From positions 186,001 through 250,000 of the forward strand of contig NZ_JAWXRD010000040.1 of NCBI RefSeq assembly GCF_033843265.1: a stretch of DNA of 64,000 nucleotides, written 5' to 3'. Shown here in pieces: positions 26,901 to 36,600 of this stretch. The stretch is from Scandinavium lactucae (GTDB taxonomy: Bacteria; Pseudomonadota; Gammaproteobacteria; Enterobacterales; Enterobacteriaceae). Under the pieces are notes generated by a model. The model was given only the letters and a program-made list of their open reading frames with translations, was not told where the DNA came from and did not search any database. The stretch's first letter is position 1, and every line of letters starts with the position of its first letter. The translations under genes were made by a program, and so were the position numbers.

Positions 26901-28103
26901 TTACTTTTTGCTTAGCCGCTGCCGGATCGGTTCAAATTCCGGGGTCGCGTGGCGCGGTAAGGTGTCGGGTTGATTGGCATCCACTGCCTGCCAGTAGGAC
27001 CACGGCACTTTAGCTTTACCTAACTCGTAATCCATCCCATCCCAGCTGTCCTCGCGAAAGCTGTAAAAAGCCCAGTGCGCCGGGGTCTTATCCAGTATAG
27101 TTAAGACATCCTGCAAATACTGCCGACAGCCGGGCAGGGTGCGAATGCAGCCAAATTCCCCGGCGACGACACGGTTAGCCGGGATCTGATGCTTCTTCGC
27201 CCAGTCAAAAGGCTGTTGTAAATAGGCCGCCACCCGCTGCGCGTTCCACATCTCGGCCCTCTGACCAAAGGGAGCAACGCCGGGATACTGATAACGTTTC
27301 TGACGCTGTTGATTCACGGCTCCCATCACTTCGTAAGGCTCGTACATATGAAAACTGTACAGCACGCGCGAGTCTTCCAGTTTGGCAGGCCAGTAGTTGA
27401 AACCGTCAGCCGCCCCGTACCAACCCCCATCGACCATAATCGGCGTGAGCGGGTCGACCTCACGAATCGCCTGAATCACGGTCTGGTAAAACGCAGGCAG
27501 GTCCCGGGCGGTGCCTTGATGATGTTGATACCAGTTCACCATTTCTGCCGGGCTGCTGTGCTCTGCCAGCTCGGTCATTTTTTCCGGGGCGGGTTCATTA
27601 ACGATGTTATAGGCGGCCACGCCCGGGACATCCTTCAGGGCCGCCGCCAGGTCGCGCCAGAATTGTGCGCTCTGCTGCCAGTAAGTTTTGTCCTGCCAGA
27701 GTCGATCATCAAACTGGCCGTGATTGTTCTGCGACCAACGCATACCGGGCAACGACAGCGGTGCGATGACCACTTTCAGGCCCGCCTGCTGGGCGCGTTT
27801 AAGCGCGGCTTTCAGCGTGACCAGGTCCTCGGGCACCAGCCCCTGATAATGGTCGGCGCTGCCGAGCAAAAAGTCTCGTTGTTTGGGCTGCCATTTGTCG
27901 TAGCTCAGCCGTACCCAGCTCGCACCGTAGTCATGCAGGGCGGTGAAATAGGCGCTGCTCGGCGGCAGGCGGTTGAAGCTGTTGCCACCATATTGCGGGG
28001 TATCCCAGAAGGTGATTTCATCGCTGGCCAGCGACGGGGTGGACAGCGTCGCCAGAATCATTGCGGCGAGGTTCAGTTTAAGCGTTAGGGTTTTCAGGCT
28101 CAT
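26901..28103 (-). CDS. Secreted glycoside hydrolase family 5 (cellulase-like) enzyme
   Basis: 400 residues with a signal peptide (cleavage near SLASDEI, about residue 27). The GH5 acid/base glutamate is E170 in YNIVNEP and the nucleophile is E316 in VVAGEFGC. Other family features are HMYEPY near 252 and WAFYSFREDSWDG near the end. It should act on a beta-glycan in the periplasm or outside. It lies 78 bp downstream of the DUF2861 gene on the same strand and may belong to that two-component operon. Confidence 0.85.
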   Translation of the reverse strand: MSLKTLTLKLNLAAMILATLSTPSLASDEITFWDTPQYGGNSFNRLPPSSAYFTALHDYGASWVRLSYDKWQPKQRDFLLGSADHYQGLVPEDLVTLKAALKRAQQAGLKVVIAPLSLPGMRWSQNNHGQFDDRLWQDKTYWQQSAQFWRDLAAALKDVPGVAAYNIVNEPAPEKMTELAEHSSPAEMVNWYQHHQGTARDLPAFYQTVIQAIREVDPLTPIMVDGGWYGAADGFNYWPAKLEDSRVLYSFHMYEPYEVMGAVNQQRQKRYQYPGVAPFGQRAEMWNAQRVAAYLQQPFDWAKKHQIPANRVVAGEFGCIRTLPGCRQYLQDVLTILDKTPAHWAFYSFREDSWDGMDYELGKAKVPWSYWQAVDANQPDTLPRHATPEFEPIRQRLSKK

Positions 28104-28181
28104 AGCACGATCTCAGAGATGACGATGAGCGCGCAGTATCCCCGGTTGTGGCAAGTCGATTGTCAGAGCAATGTCAGGATC

Positions 28182-29012
28182 TCAGTTTTGCAGCGTGAGT
28201 AGCGGCCCGGCCAACCGATGCTCGAGGCGTAAGGTCAGCCCGCCTCGGGCTTCTTCTCTGTCCACCGCGGCAATGCCCCATAACTCAGATGCGTCTTCGC
28301 GCCGCGGCCAGGGCTGCATCTGCAATTGATCGCTTTTGAGCGACCAAATTTGCTGATAGTCGCTTCCTTTGAGCATGGCTTGTTCGAGCCACGGAGCAGG
28401 GCAGGCGGACGGAGTTTCAGGCGGCAGCAGCGTGACGCTATGCCCCTGACGCTTGATCCAGTTCAGATTACGATTGCCCTGAAGCGCCAGTGATTGCTGC
28501 CACACCTCTGATCCCGCACGCAGCGTCAGTTGATATACCCCCATCGGCATCGGTTCACCCAGCTCCTGGCTCTCCAGTTGGAACTGGTCATGGGCGTAAT
28601 ACTCCGCCGTAGCACCAAGCATCAGGTCTTTTCCATTTGGGGCAATCAATGATATTTGCAGATTGCGGGCCGGGCTGCCGCCAACCAACTGAATGCGATA
28701 AATACGATTCAGCGGAATATCGCGTTGAATGAGCACCAGCGTGGGGCTGTCCAGCCAGGCAGGCGTTTTGACCGGTATATCGTTCCCGCACTGCGCGGAG
28801 ATAACGGCATTCAGCGCCTCTTGCCATGCCCTGCGTTGCGCGTTGCTGTTGAGCTGAGGCCAGACGGCGATCAGCTGTTGCCACGCCAGCGCGGTTTGCT
28901 GGCTGAACAGGGCGTGATAGACAGGTTCCAGCGGCGTTACCGGTAGCGCCGCAGCCGTTTGATTCACCAGCATCATCCACACCAGACCCGGGAGCAATAG
29001 CGAGCGTCTCAT
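28182..29012 (-). CDS. DUF2861 family periplasmic protein
   Basis: 276 residues with a signal peptide (LLLPGLVWMMLVNQTAAA). It contains two conserved-looking cysteines (CGNDIP, SACPAP). It overlaps the response-regulator gene by four bases. From memory, DUF2861 proteins accompany VxrAB-type two-component systems in Vibrio; the biochemical role is unknown. Confidence 0.7.
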   Translation of the reverse strand: MRRSLLLPGLVWMMLVNQTAAALPVTPLEPVYHALFSQQTALAWQQLIAVWPQLNSNAQRRAWQEALNAVISAQCGNDIPVKTPAWLDSPTLVLIQRDIPLNRIYRIQLVGGSPARNLQISLIAPNGKDLMLGATAEYYAHDQFQLESQELGEPMPMGVYQLTLRAGSEVWQQSLALQGNRNLNWIKRQGHSVTLLPPETPSACPAPWLEQAMLKGSDYQQIWSLKSDQLQMQPWPRREDASELWGIAAVDREEARGGLTLRLEHRLAGPLLTLQN

Positions 29013-29671
29013 GAGGTTTTATCCAGCCGGTAGCCGACGCCGCGTACGCTGGTAATGGCGATGCCCGGCAGTTTCTGGCGCAGTTGTAGAATATGCGTAT
29101 CGACGGTGCGGGTGGTAGGAAAGGATTGATAGCCCCACACCTGATTAAGCAGTTCGTCGCGGGTGAACACCCGGCCCGCCATTTGTACCAGCATCGCCAG
29201 CAGGGCAAATTCCGTTGCGGTCAGGGATACGTCACTATTCCGCCAACGCACCGTCTGGCGTGACGGGAAAATCTGTAACTCGCCTGCCTCCAGCTGGCCT
29301 TCGCCCAGGGTGCGTAACTGGGCGCGGATCCGAGCCAGCAGTTCAACATGGGCAAAGGGTTTGGTCAGGTAATCCCGCGCGCCGGCCTCAAGGCCTGCCA
29401 CCCGATCGTCCACCTGAACCCGGGCGGTGAGCACAATCACCGGCAGCGCTTTTTTGGCCAGCCAGCCTGGCAGATAACGCAGGCTGTCACCGTCGGGAAA
29501 CTGCCGATCAAGGATCACAAGGTCAGCCTTATGCCACTGGCTTGCCACCTCGGTGACGTCGGGCAACCACAGGCAGGTAAAACCTTCCTGCTGCAAAAAG
29601 GTCTGCAACCCGAGGCCTAAAGCCCGATCGTCCTCTATCAGTAACAGCGTCTCGCTAGTCTGTTTCGTCAC
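29009..29671 (-). CDS. OmpR-family response regulator, VxrB-like
   Basis: 220 residues: a receiver domain with phospho-acceptor D55 in LVILDRQFPDGDS and lysine in DYLTKPF, then an OmpR winged helix ending VRGVGYRLDKTS. Its start overlaps the end of the kinase gene by 17 bp, so the two are translationally coupled. The pairing with a DUF3404-like kinase suggests the VxrAB/WigKR envelope-stress family of Vibrio, where the system responds to cell-wall damage. Equivalent function here is inference. Confidence 0.85.
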   Translation of the reverse strand: MTKQTSETLLLIEDDRALGLGLQTFLQQEGFTCLWLPDVTEVASQWHKADLVILDRQFPDGDSLRYLPGWLAKKALPVIVLTARVQVDDRVAGLEAGARDYLTKPFAHVELLARIRAQLRTLGEGQLEAGELQIFPSRQTVRWRNSDVSLTATEFALLAMLVQMAGRVFTRDELLNQVWGYQSFPTTRTVDTHILQLRQKLPGIAITSVRGVGYRLDKTS

Positions 29672-31058
29672 AGGGCAGCTCCAGAGTAAAAGTCGTTGGC
29701 GCAGGGGTAAACGTGAGCCGCCCGTTCAGTCGTTTGATAACCCGCATCACAATCGATAACCCGAGGCCCATTCCCGCCTGAGGTGAGTGCTGCGAGAGTA
29801 GTTGCGGCAGTGTGTTCGCGTTCAGCATCCCGCTATCAGTGACTAGCAACCTGAGCATGCCCAGATGCCAGCCCACGGTCAACCGCACTGGCGCACGTCC
29901 GTGGCGATAGGCATTTTCTATGAGGTTGGTCAGACACAGATGGGTCCAGTACAACGGCAGCGCCAACTGTTTGTCACTTTCCAGGCAGAACATCAGCCCA
30001 GGATACGCCTCTGCGAGGTGAGTCAACCAATCGCTTAACCAGACGATGGAGGGTGTTTCGAGCCTGCCTCGCGGCCCCTCAGCGGAAAGATAATGCTGGC
30101 TGGCCTGCGCCATCTGGCGCATTCGCTGTACGCTGTCGGCCAATGCGCCAAATCCTTCCTGCGCCTGCGGCGGTAAATTATCGAAGTCCCGACGAAAATG
30201 CTCCACTACATTGCCCAGTTGGGCAATCGGCGTACGCAATTCATGGGTCAACATCTGCACAATAAATCGCTGGCGCTGCTGCATTTTCCTCCGCTGCCAG
30301 ACCAGCCACAGCAGGCTCAGCAAGGCGATGATCCCTGTTACGCCCAGCAGTGAGCGCCAGCCGATGGCATACGGTTCTTCGGGATTGGCACACAACGTTC
30401 CTAGCGATATTTTGCATTGTTGACTGGCAGCTTGCAGCGTCATCCCGGCTTGGCGGGCCAGTGGTTGCCAGACCTCAGGCGCATAACGTCGCCACTGTCG
30501 CTGATGTTGATGCCACAGGCTACCGTTTTGCAGCAGCCAGCGCTGCCCGGTTGCCAATGCCTCAAGATTGTCATCGGAAAGTTGACCTATACCGCCGAAC
30601 GCGCGGGGTCTTTCCCGCAGGTGCAGGAACGGTTCCAGCGCTGCGCTGTCCTGCGGGTGCCGTTGCAGATAATACCAAGCGGTACTGCCACCCAAGGGGG
30701 ATATCGGATGTGACTGGAACCAGTTTGACGGCAGTTCAGTATGCTGACATAACGCCTGGGCGAACTGGCGCATCGCATCAGTCAGCCCGGCGGTGGGGCC
30801 AGCGCATTGCTGTTGATAATGATAAAGCGTCGATAAAATGGGCAGGGGCGTTTCGGAAAATTGTGGATAGAGCGAGCCGGGGCGTAAAAGCTGAGGATCC
30901 AGTTGTTGCAAGGCGGCAAGCGGAACCTGCGTTGCCGCCGGGGCCTGGTTCAGTGATGCGGTAAAATCAGCCACTGACTGCGAAAACGGAACGGGCGAAC
31001 AGGCCCCGAGCAGCAGCCCGGTGATGGGCGCTAATAATCTTACGCATAAACGTCCCAT
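29655..31058 (-). CDS. DUF3404-type sensor histidine kinase, VxrA-like
   Basis: 467 residues from ATG 31058 (a GTG one codon upstream is an alternative). The N-terminus has a lipobox-like LLGAC after a hydrophobic stretch. A periplasmic sensor region of about 200 residues with four cysteines follows, then one membrane segment (about 238-255), HisKA with the phospho-histidine at 272 in QMLTHELRTPI, and an ATPase domain with N-box LTNLIENAYRHG and GMGLGLSIV. The long extracytoplasmic domain resembles the VxrA sensor of Vibrio. The signal is unknown. Confidence 0.82.
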   Translation of the reverse strand: MGRLCVRLLAPITGLLLGACSPVPFSQSVADFTASLNQAPAATQVPLAALQQLDPQLLRPGSLYPQFSETPLPILSTLYHYQQQCAGPTAGLTDAMRQFAQALCQHTELPSNWFQSHPISPLGGSTAWYYLQRHPQDSAALEPFLHLRERPRAFGGIGQLSDDNLEALATGQRWLLQNGSLWHQHQRQWRRYAPEVWQPLARQAGMTLQAASQQCKISLGTLCANPEEPYAIGWRSLLGVTGIIALLSLLWLVWQRRKMQQRQRFIVQMLTHELRTPIAQLGNVVEHFRRDFDNLPPQAQEGFGALADSVQRMRQMAQASQHYLSAEGPRGRLETPSIVWLSDWLTHLAEAYPGLMFCLESDKQLALPLYWTHLCLTNLIENAYRHGRAPVRLTVGWHLGMLRLLVTDSGMLNANTLPQLLSQHSPQAGMGLGLSIVMRVIKRLNGRLTFTPAPTTFTLELPCDETD

Positions 31059-31079
31059 CACGGCGCGTATCGTTCCCGC

Positions 31080-31325
31080 TTATTCATTACCCCATTGATT
31101 GAGGAAGTTGGCGATATCGTCGATACGCGATTCTGCAATTCCGGCCTCGCGCGCCAGCTCACTCTGCGTCTCTTCGCTGATTTCTTCGTTGTTCATTAAG
31201 CGGGTGACCAGCGCCTGGAAGTAATGTGCCAGCGGATCGCGCTCGGCTTCACTGACCGGCTTCTCGGTTTCAGTCGAGTATTCATCAACGATGTCATAAA
31301 ACTTCAGCGGGACTTCATTTGTCAT
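31080..31325 (-). CDS. Small acidic conserved-looking protein upstream of kinase
   Basis: 81 residues, strongly acidic (PVSEAERDPLAHYF, ISEETQSELAREAGI), mostly helical and cytoplasmic. It ends about 20 bp before the sensor kinase start on the same strand and could be the first gene of that operon. I do not recognise the family. Confidence 0.7.
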   Translation of the reverse strand: MTNEVPLKFYDIVDEYSTETEKPVSEAERDPLAHYFQALVTRLMNNEEISEETQSELAREAGIAESRIDDIANFLNQWGNE

Positions 31326-31444
31326 TGGGTATTTCCTGTGGGTTTATTGTCTGTGCCATACCGGCAGGTTATTCGCCGCTGATAGTCTACACCAGTTTTA
31401 CCCGATCATGCTGCCCGCCAGCGCCGGGGAGAATGACGGGGAAA

Positions 31445-31870
31445 TTACTTCAGCTTGTTACCCTGTTCATCCACAACCCGCTCGCCATCTTCTTTCGTGA
31501 ATGCGCCGAGCTGAGTATCGGACAGAATGTCTAATACCACTTCCGAAGGGCGGCATAAGCGGGTTCCGAGTGGGGTCACCACAATCGGGCGGTTAATCAG
31601 AATAGGGTGTTGCAACATATAGTCGATCAGCTGTTCATCGCTGAAACGGTCTTCTGCGAGCCCTAATTGCTCGTAAGGATCTACGTTCTGGCGCAGCAGG
31701 GCACGTACGGGAATGCCCATATCGGCAATCAGTTGCAGCAGTTCCGCACGGCTTGGTGGCGTGTCCAGATACAGAATAACCGTCGGTTCCGTGCCGCTGT
31801 TGCGGATCAGTGCCAGGGTATTGCGCGACGTTCCACAGGCCGGATTATGATAAATGGTCACATTGCTCAT
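31445..31870 (-). CDS. arsC: Arsenate reductase (glutaredoxin-dependent)
   Basis: 141 residues, the plasmid R773 type. The catalytic cysteine is C12 in YHNPACGTSRNT, and the arginine triad region is visible (NRPIVVTPLGTRLCRP). It reduces arsenate to arsenite for export by ArsB, encoded 30 bp upstream. Confidence 0.95.
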   Translation of the reverse strand: MSNVTIYHNPACGTSRNTLALIRNSGTEPTVILYLDTPPSRAELLQLIADMGIPVRALLRQNVDPYEQLGLAEDRFSDEQLIDYMLQHPILINRPIVVTPLGTRLCRPSEVVLDILSDTQLGAFTKEDGERVVDEQGNKLK

Positions 31871-31900
31871 TGTAATCTCTCAGGTAAAAGGTTTAAAAAG

Positions 31901-33190
31901 TTACAGTGTCACTGACAACCGCAGGGCCAGGGCCGCCAGGGTGACGAACAGCACCGGGAGGGTCATAACAATGCCCACCCGGAAGTAGTATCCCCAACTG
32001 ATTTTAATATTTTTCTGCGACAAAACATGCAGCCACAGCAGCGTGGCCAGACTTCCAATCGGGGTGATTTTTGGTCCTAAATCGCTGCCAATCACGTTGG
32101 CATAAATCATCGCTTCTTTGATAACGCCAGTGGCGGTACTGCCCTCAATCGACAGCGCCCCAATCAACACCGTGGGCATATTGTTCATTACCGAAGACAG
32201 AAAGGCGGTCAGGAATCCGGTTCCTAACGTCGCGGCCCACAATCCCTGTTTAGCCAACTGGTTGAGCAGAGAAGAAAGCGCGTCAGTTAGCCCGGCGTTG
32301 CGTAAGCCATACACCACCAGATACATGCCCAGAGAGAAGATGACAATTTGCCATGGCGCGCCGCGTAACACTTTTCCAGTGTTAATAGCATGGCCTTTTT
32401 TAGCCACCATAAACAGGATTAACGCCCCCATGGCCGCGACCAGACTCACCGGCACACCAAGCGGCTCCAGGCCAAAAAAACCTACCAGTAAGAGAAGAAG
32501 CACCAGCCAGCCGGTTTTGAACGTCGCGGCATCGCGGACAGCGTCTTTCGGTTCTTTTAACAGGGAAACATCGTAAAGCGCGGGAATGTCTTTGCGAAAA
32601 AACAGATGCAGCATCCCGAGCGTGGTGGCGATGGCCGCGAGGTTTACCGGCACCATCACGGCAGCGTACTCGGTGAAACCGAGGTTAAAGAAATCCGCCG
32701 AGACGATGTTGACCAGGTTCGACACAATCAGCGGCAAACTCGCCGTATCGGCGATAAAACCGGCCGCCATCACAAAAGCTAATGTCGCGCCCTGGCTGAA
32801 TCCCAGTGCCAGCAGCATCGCAATCACGATAGGCGTCAGGATGAGGGCTGCGCCATCGTTGGCAAACAAAGCGGCTACCGTTGCCCCCAACAGCACAATC
32901 CAGGTAAACAGCAGTCGACCACGGCCATTTCCCCAGCGGGAAACATGCAGGGCGGCCCACTCAAAGAATCCGGACTCATCCAGCAGCAGACTGATAATGA
33001 TCACTGCGATAAAGGTGGCGGTTGCATTCCAGACAATCTGCCAGACCACCGGAATATCCCCCACCTGAACCACGCCGGTCAGCAACGCCAGACCCGCACC
33101 GATCGAAGCACTCCAGCCGATACCCAGCCCTTTGGGTTGCCAGATAACCAGCACCAGCGTGAATAAAAAAATAGCCGCAGCCAGTAGCAT
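31901..33190 (-). CDS. arsB: Arsenite/antimonite efflux permease
   Basis: 429 residues, the standard ArsB length, with about 12 membrane segments and family segments such as FANDGAALILTPIV and SSVMNNMPTVLIGALS. It exports arsenite and antimonite across the inner membrane. It lies 46 bp after arsR in an arsRBC operon; no arsA or arsD is present. Confidence 0.95.
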   Translation of the reverse strand: MLLAAAIFLFTLVLVIWQPKGLGIGWSASIGAGLALLTGVVQVGDIPVVWQIVWNATATFIAVIIISLLLDESGFFEWAALHVSRWGNGRGRLLFTWIVLLGATVAALFANDGAALILTPIVIAMLLALGFSQGATLAFVMAAGFIADTASLPLIVSNLVNIVSADFFNLGFTEYAAVMVPVNLAAIATTLGMLHLFFRKDIPALYDVSLLKEPKDAVRDAATFKTGWLVLLLLLVGFFGLEPLGVPVSLVAAMGALILFMVAKKGHAINTGKVLRGAPWQIVIFSLGMYLVVYGLRNAGLTDALSSLLNQLAKQGLWAATLGTGFLTAFLSSVMNNMPTVLIGALSIEGSTATGVIKEAMIYANVIGSDLGPKITPIGSLATLLWLHVLSQKNIKISWGYYFRVGIVMTLPVLFVTLAALALRLSVTL

Positions 33191-33236
33191 CAGAAACTCC
33201 GTTTACATTTGATTTGATGAATGTGTTAATGCGAAT

Positions 33237-33557
33237 TCAGCATGCAGAAGACGAGGCAGAAGCCATTTTCTGACGGATATTTTCGCGTTCGCTATTCCAT
33301 GCTGCGTCGATGATGGTTGCCGCCCAGGCAGGCATATGGGGTGACAGTCGATAATGTACCCATTTCCCTTCCCGGCGATCGGTCACCAGCTCAGCCTCGC
33401 GTAACAACGCCATGTGTCGTGATATTTTGGGTTGCGACTCCGCGATTGCGGCACAGATATCACACACGCATAACTCGCCGGATTCCCGAAGCAGCAGCAC
33501 GATAGTCAAGCGGGTATCATCAGAAAGCAGTTTAAAAAGTTGCACGGGTCGGATCAT
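33237..33557 (-). CDS. arsR: Arsenic-responsive repressor
   Basis: 106 residues from ATG 33557, chosen for the GAGGTG ribosome site and alignment with E. coli ArsR; upstream in-frame starts are unlikely. The metalloid-binding cysteines are in ELCVCDIC, on the DNA-binding helix, followed by SQPKISRHMALLREAELV. It represses arsRBC until arsenite or antimonite binds. The C-terminus ends SSSAC. Confidence 0.94.
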   Translation of the reverse strand: MIRPVQLFKLLSDDTRLTIVLLLRESGELCVCDICAAIAESQPKISRHMALLREAELVTDRREGKWVHYRLSPHMPAWAATIIDAAWNSERENIRQKMASASSSAC

Positions 33558-33582
33558 CTGGCACCTCATCATGAGCTGTAAA

Positions 33583-33608
33583 CACATATGTTATTTCATA
33601 TATGTAAA
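33583..33608. promoter_or_regulatory. Candidate ArsR operator/promoter
   Basis: Just upstream of arsR, CACATATG and CATATATG surround TTATTT, an AT-rich imperfect inverted repeat in the style of ArsR/SmtB operators. This is inferred from position and symmetry. Confidence 0.45.
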
Positions 33609-33624
33609 CATTAAAAGGACTCAA

Positions 33625-36600
33625 TTACGCGGATACAAGATCAGCGCCGTTATCGAACAACCAGCCTTCCAGCGCCTGGTTAAATTCACTCAGGGCGTCA
33701 TTCGCCTTTAACCACAGTGGCAGAATGACCGTTTCTGACTGCTCGGGCAGGAGACAGGCAGCCTCAAGCTCTCGACAGGTGACGACCACCCCCTGAGCTC
33801 CGCAAATTTGCGCTGCACCGGAAATGCGATGTATGCATTTGGCCAGTTCAGGCCAGTCCTGCAACTCGAGTAAATCCCTGGCGAGTCGCTGGTCATCCCG
33901 GTTGCTGTGTAGAGTCAGGGTCAATAGTTCGCGGAGCATTTCATCGTCATAATTGCTTAGTTCCTCAAGCTTTTGGTAATCAACCAGCTGGCGCAGCAGG
34001 TCCTTCTCAGCGCCGTGACCGGGTAGATTCTTCACCACCTCGTTAAGCAGGATTTTAAGCTGCGCGAGCTGCAACGGCTTGAATAAGCATTCGTTCATTC
34101 CTGCGGCCAGACAGCGAGCCCGCTCCTCTGGCCAGGCATTGGCCGTCAGCCCAAGAATAGCGACCGATCCCCCCGGGCTTTCGCGGATCAATCGGGTAAG
34201 CGCCAGACCATCCATACCCGGCATACTGCAATCGGTGATGACCATATCAAACGGCTCCACCTGCCAGATGGCCCAGGCTTCGGCCCCATCACACGCTTCG
34301 GTCACCCGATGACCGAGATGGGTTAACTGGCGTCTGAGCAACATCCGGTTGGCAGGATGATCGTCCACGGCGAGGATCCTTAGCGGCACATGGATAATCG
34401 ATGTGTCGTTAGCTTCACGCTGCGGTATCTCCGACTGTTTATCGCGCATCATCCCCGGTACGGTAAAACTGACCCGCGTGCCTTTGCCCGTGGCGCTGGT
34501 CATGGCGATGGTGCCGCCCATCATGTGGACAAGTTGAGCACAAATCGCCAGACCCAGGCCTGATCCGCTGAGCACCGGGCCATTTTTAGCTTGTACCCAC
34601 GGGTCAAAAATATCTTTCTGTTCTTCCCACGATATGCCTTTCCCGGTATCCGTGACGCTCACCTGTAACAGGGTGGCTGTCGAATGGGCTTCTTCGGCTA
34701 ACACCATTTCTACGCTGATATTGCCTTGCTCGGTAAACTTAATGGCGTTACTGACCAGGTTGGACAACACCTGGCGAAAGCGCAGCGGATCGATAAGTAC
34801 CTGATAAGGCATTTGCGGTGGCATTGAACAGTGCAGCCGCAAAGATTTCTGCCGCGCCAGCCCTTCGAACACCCGCACCACCGGCGGCAACAGTTCCGTG
34901 GTTCTGACCCATTCAGGCGTCAGCTCCAGCCGCCCGGATTCAATTCGCGCCATGTCCAGAATGTCGCCTATCAGCCCCATTAACGAACGGGCTGATTCCC
35001 ACGCGACCCTGAGCGGATCGTCCTCATCGAGTTCCTTTCCCGAGGTATTCACTGTCAGTTCAAGTAAGCCAATAATCGCACTCACCGGGGTGCGTATTTC
35101 ATGACTCATGGTAGCGAGGAAGGTACTTTTGGCACGATTAGCCTGTTCGGCACGTTCCGTTTCTTCTGACAGGGCATGAGTCAACGTTTCGTTGTACTCC
35201 AGCTGAGACTGCAACTTTTGCTGTGCCAGTTTGCGGGCACCAATCTCCCGTCGCAGATAATAAATCCAGATAAGTGACGTCAGGATGGTCACGCCCGCCA
35301 CCCCGAATACCAGCCAGAAACGTGTTTTATACAATTCCCAGGTATCGAGCCGCACATCCGGTCGGGTTTGCCATTTGTCGATGACCCGGCTGATATCCGC
35401 CGGGGAGATATTCTCCAGGGATTTATTGATGATGCTTTGCAGTTCCGGTTGCGAGCGCGATACCGCAAAGGCGATTTTGGCGCTCTGTTCGCCGATCCTG
35501 CCGTTAATTTTCAGGCGATCGCGGAAGTAGCGTTCAATCATGTAACTGGCACCGAATAGGGTGTGAACGGCCACATCCGCGTTGCCATCATCGACCATTT
35601 GCATCGCGATACTGGCATTCGTCGTTTCAATGATCTTGATCCCCGGATTATTACGGCGCAGTTCAGGGATCAGGGTGTTTTTTTTAACCACCGCCACCCG
35701 TGTACCGGGGGGCAAAAGGGCGGGGTAATCCTTGTTTACCGATTCAACCAGCACAAATGGCGAGCTGAAATAGGGCCGCGAGAATAATAAATTCTGATTG
35801 CGTTCTTCGCTTTGACTGACCGCTCCGATGAACAGCGCTTTCTGGCTAGCTATCTGCTCATCCATGACTTCGACGGAATCCGCAGAAACCGGTTCGAAAT
35901 GTAATCCAGTACGCAGGCGGATCATCCGCAGAATATCGGCGGTCACGCCATAAAAACTGCCGCTGGCATCAATCATGGTAAACGGCGCATAGAACGCATT
36001 TACCGCGACTTTGACCGATGGATTTTCTGCCAGCCATCGCTTCTCGGCAGCCGTAAATTCAACTTTTTTGCTCACTTTCCACAGATTTGCTCCGGCGCTC
36101 CATTGTTGCAAAATCACCTGATTCTGGGTGCGTGGAATGGCCTGAAGTACGCGTTCAATAGAACGAATCAGCGGTGTATTCTCCTTGCGCATCACAAAAT
36201 GGCTGCCGGTATCGCGCTCCGGATAGACCTGCTGAAAAACCAGAAAGTGCGGGTAGTTACGCTCAAGAAGGTACGAGGTGGTTACCAGATTTCCGATGTA
36301 GAAATCGTTCTCGCCGAAAGCAACAGAGGCCATGGCCAGATCGTCGGTTTCATAATGGATGAGGGTCGCGCCCGGAAAATTTTGTTCGATCCAACTGTCG
36401 TCCACATACCAGCGGGCGATAGCCAGTTTCATGCCTTTCTCATAACGAAAGGGCGCATTTTGCGAATTTTTGCGATGCACTAACACCGGATGATCGCTGA
36501 TAAAATTGGATGAGGAGATCAGGACATCATTGAAGGGTAATGCTTTTGCCGACGAGTCGGCCACGACATCGACTTGCTTATGTGCCAGCGCGGCGAGGGC

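Noticed and set aside
27309..28088. 259-codon frame antisense to the GH5 gene
   Set aside because: Shadow of the real gene on the other strand; no supporting start signals or motifs.
31900..31912. Second matS-like sequence GTTACAGTGTCAC at the arsB stop
   Set aside because: One mismatch in a fixed position of the consensus; not strong enough to list as a site.
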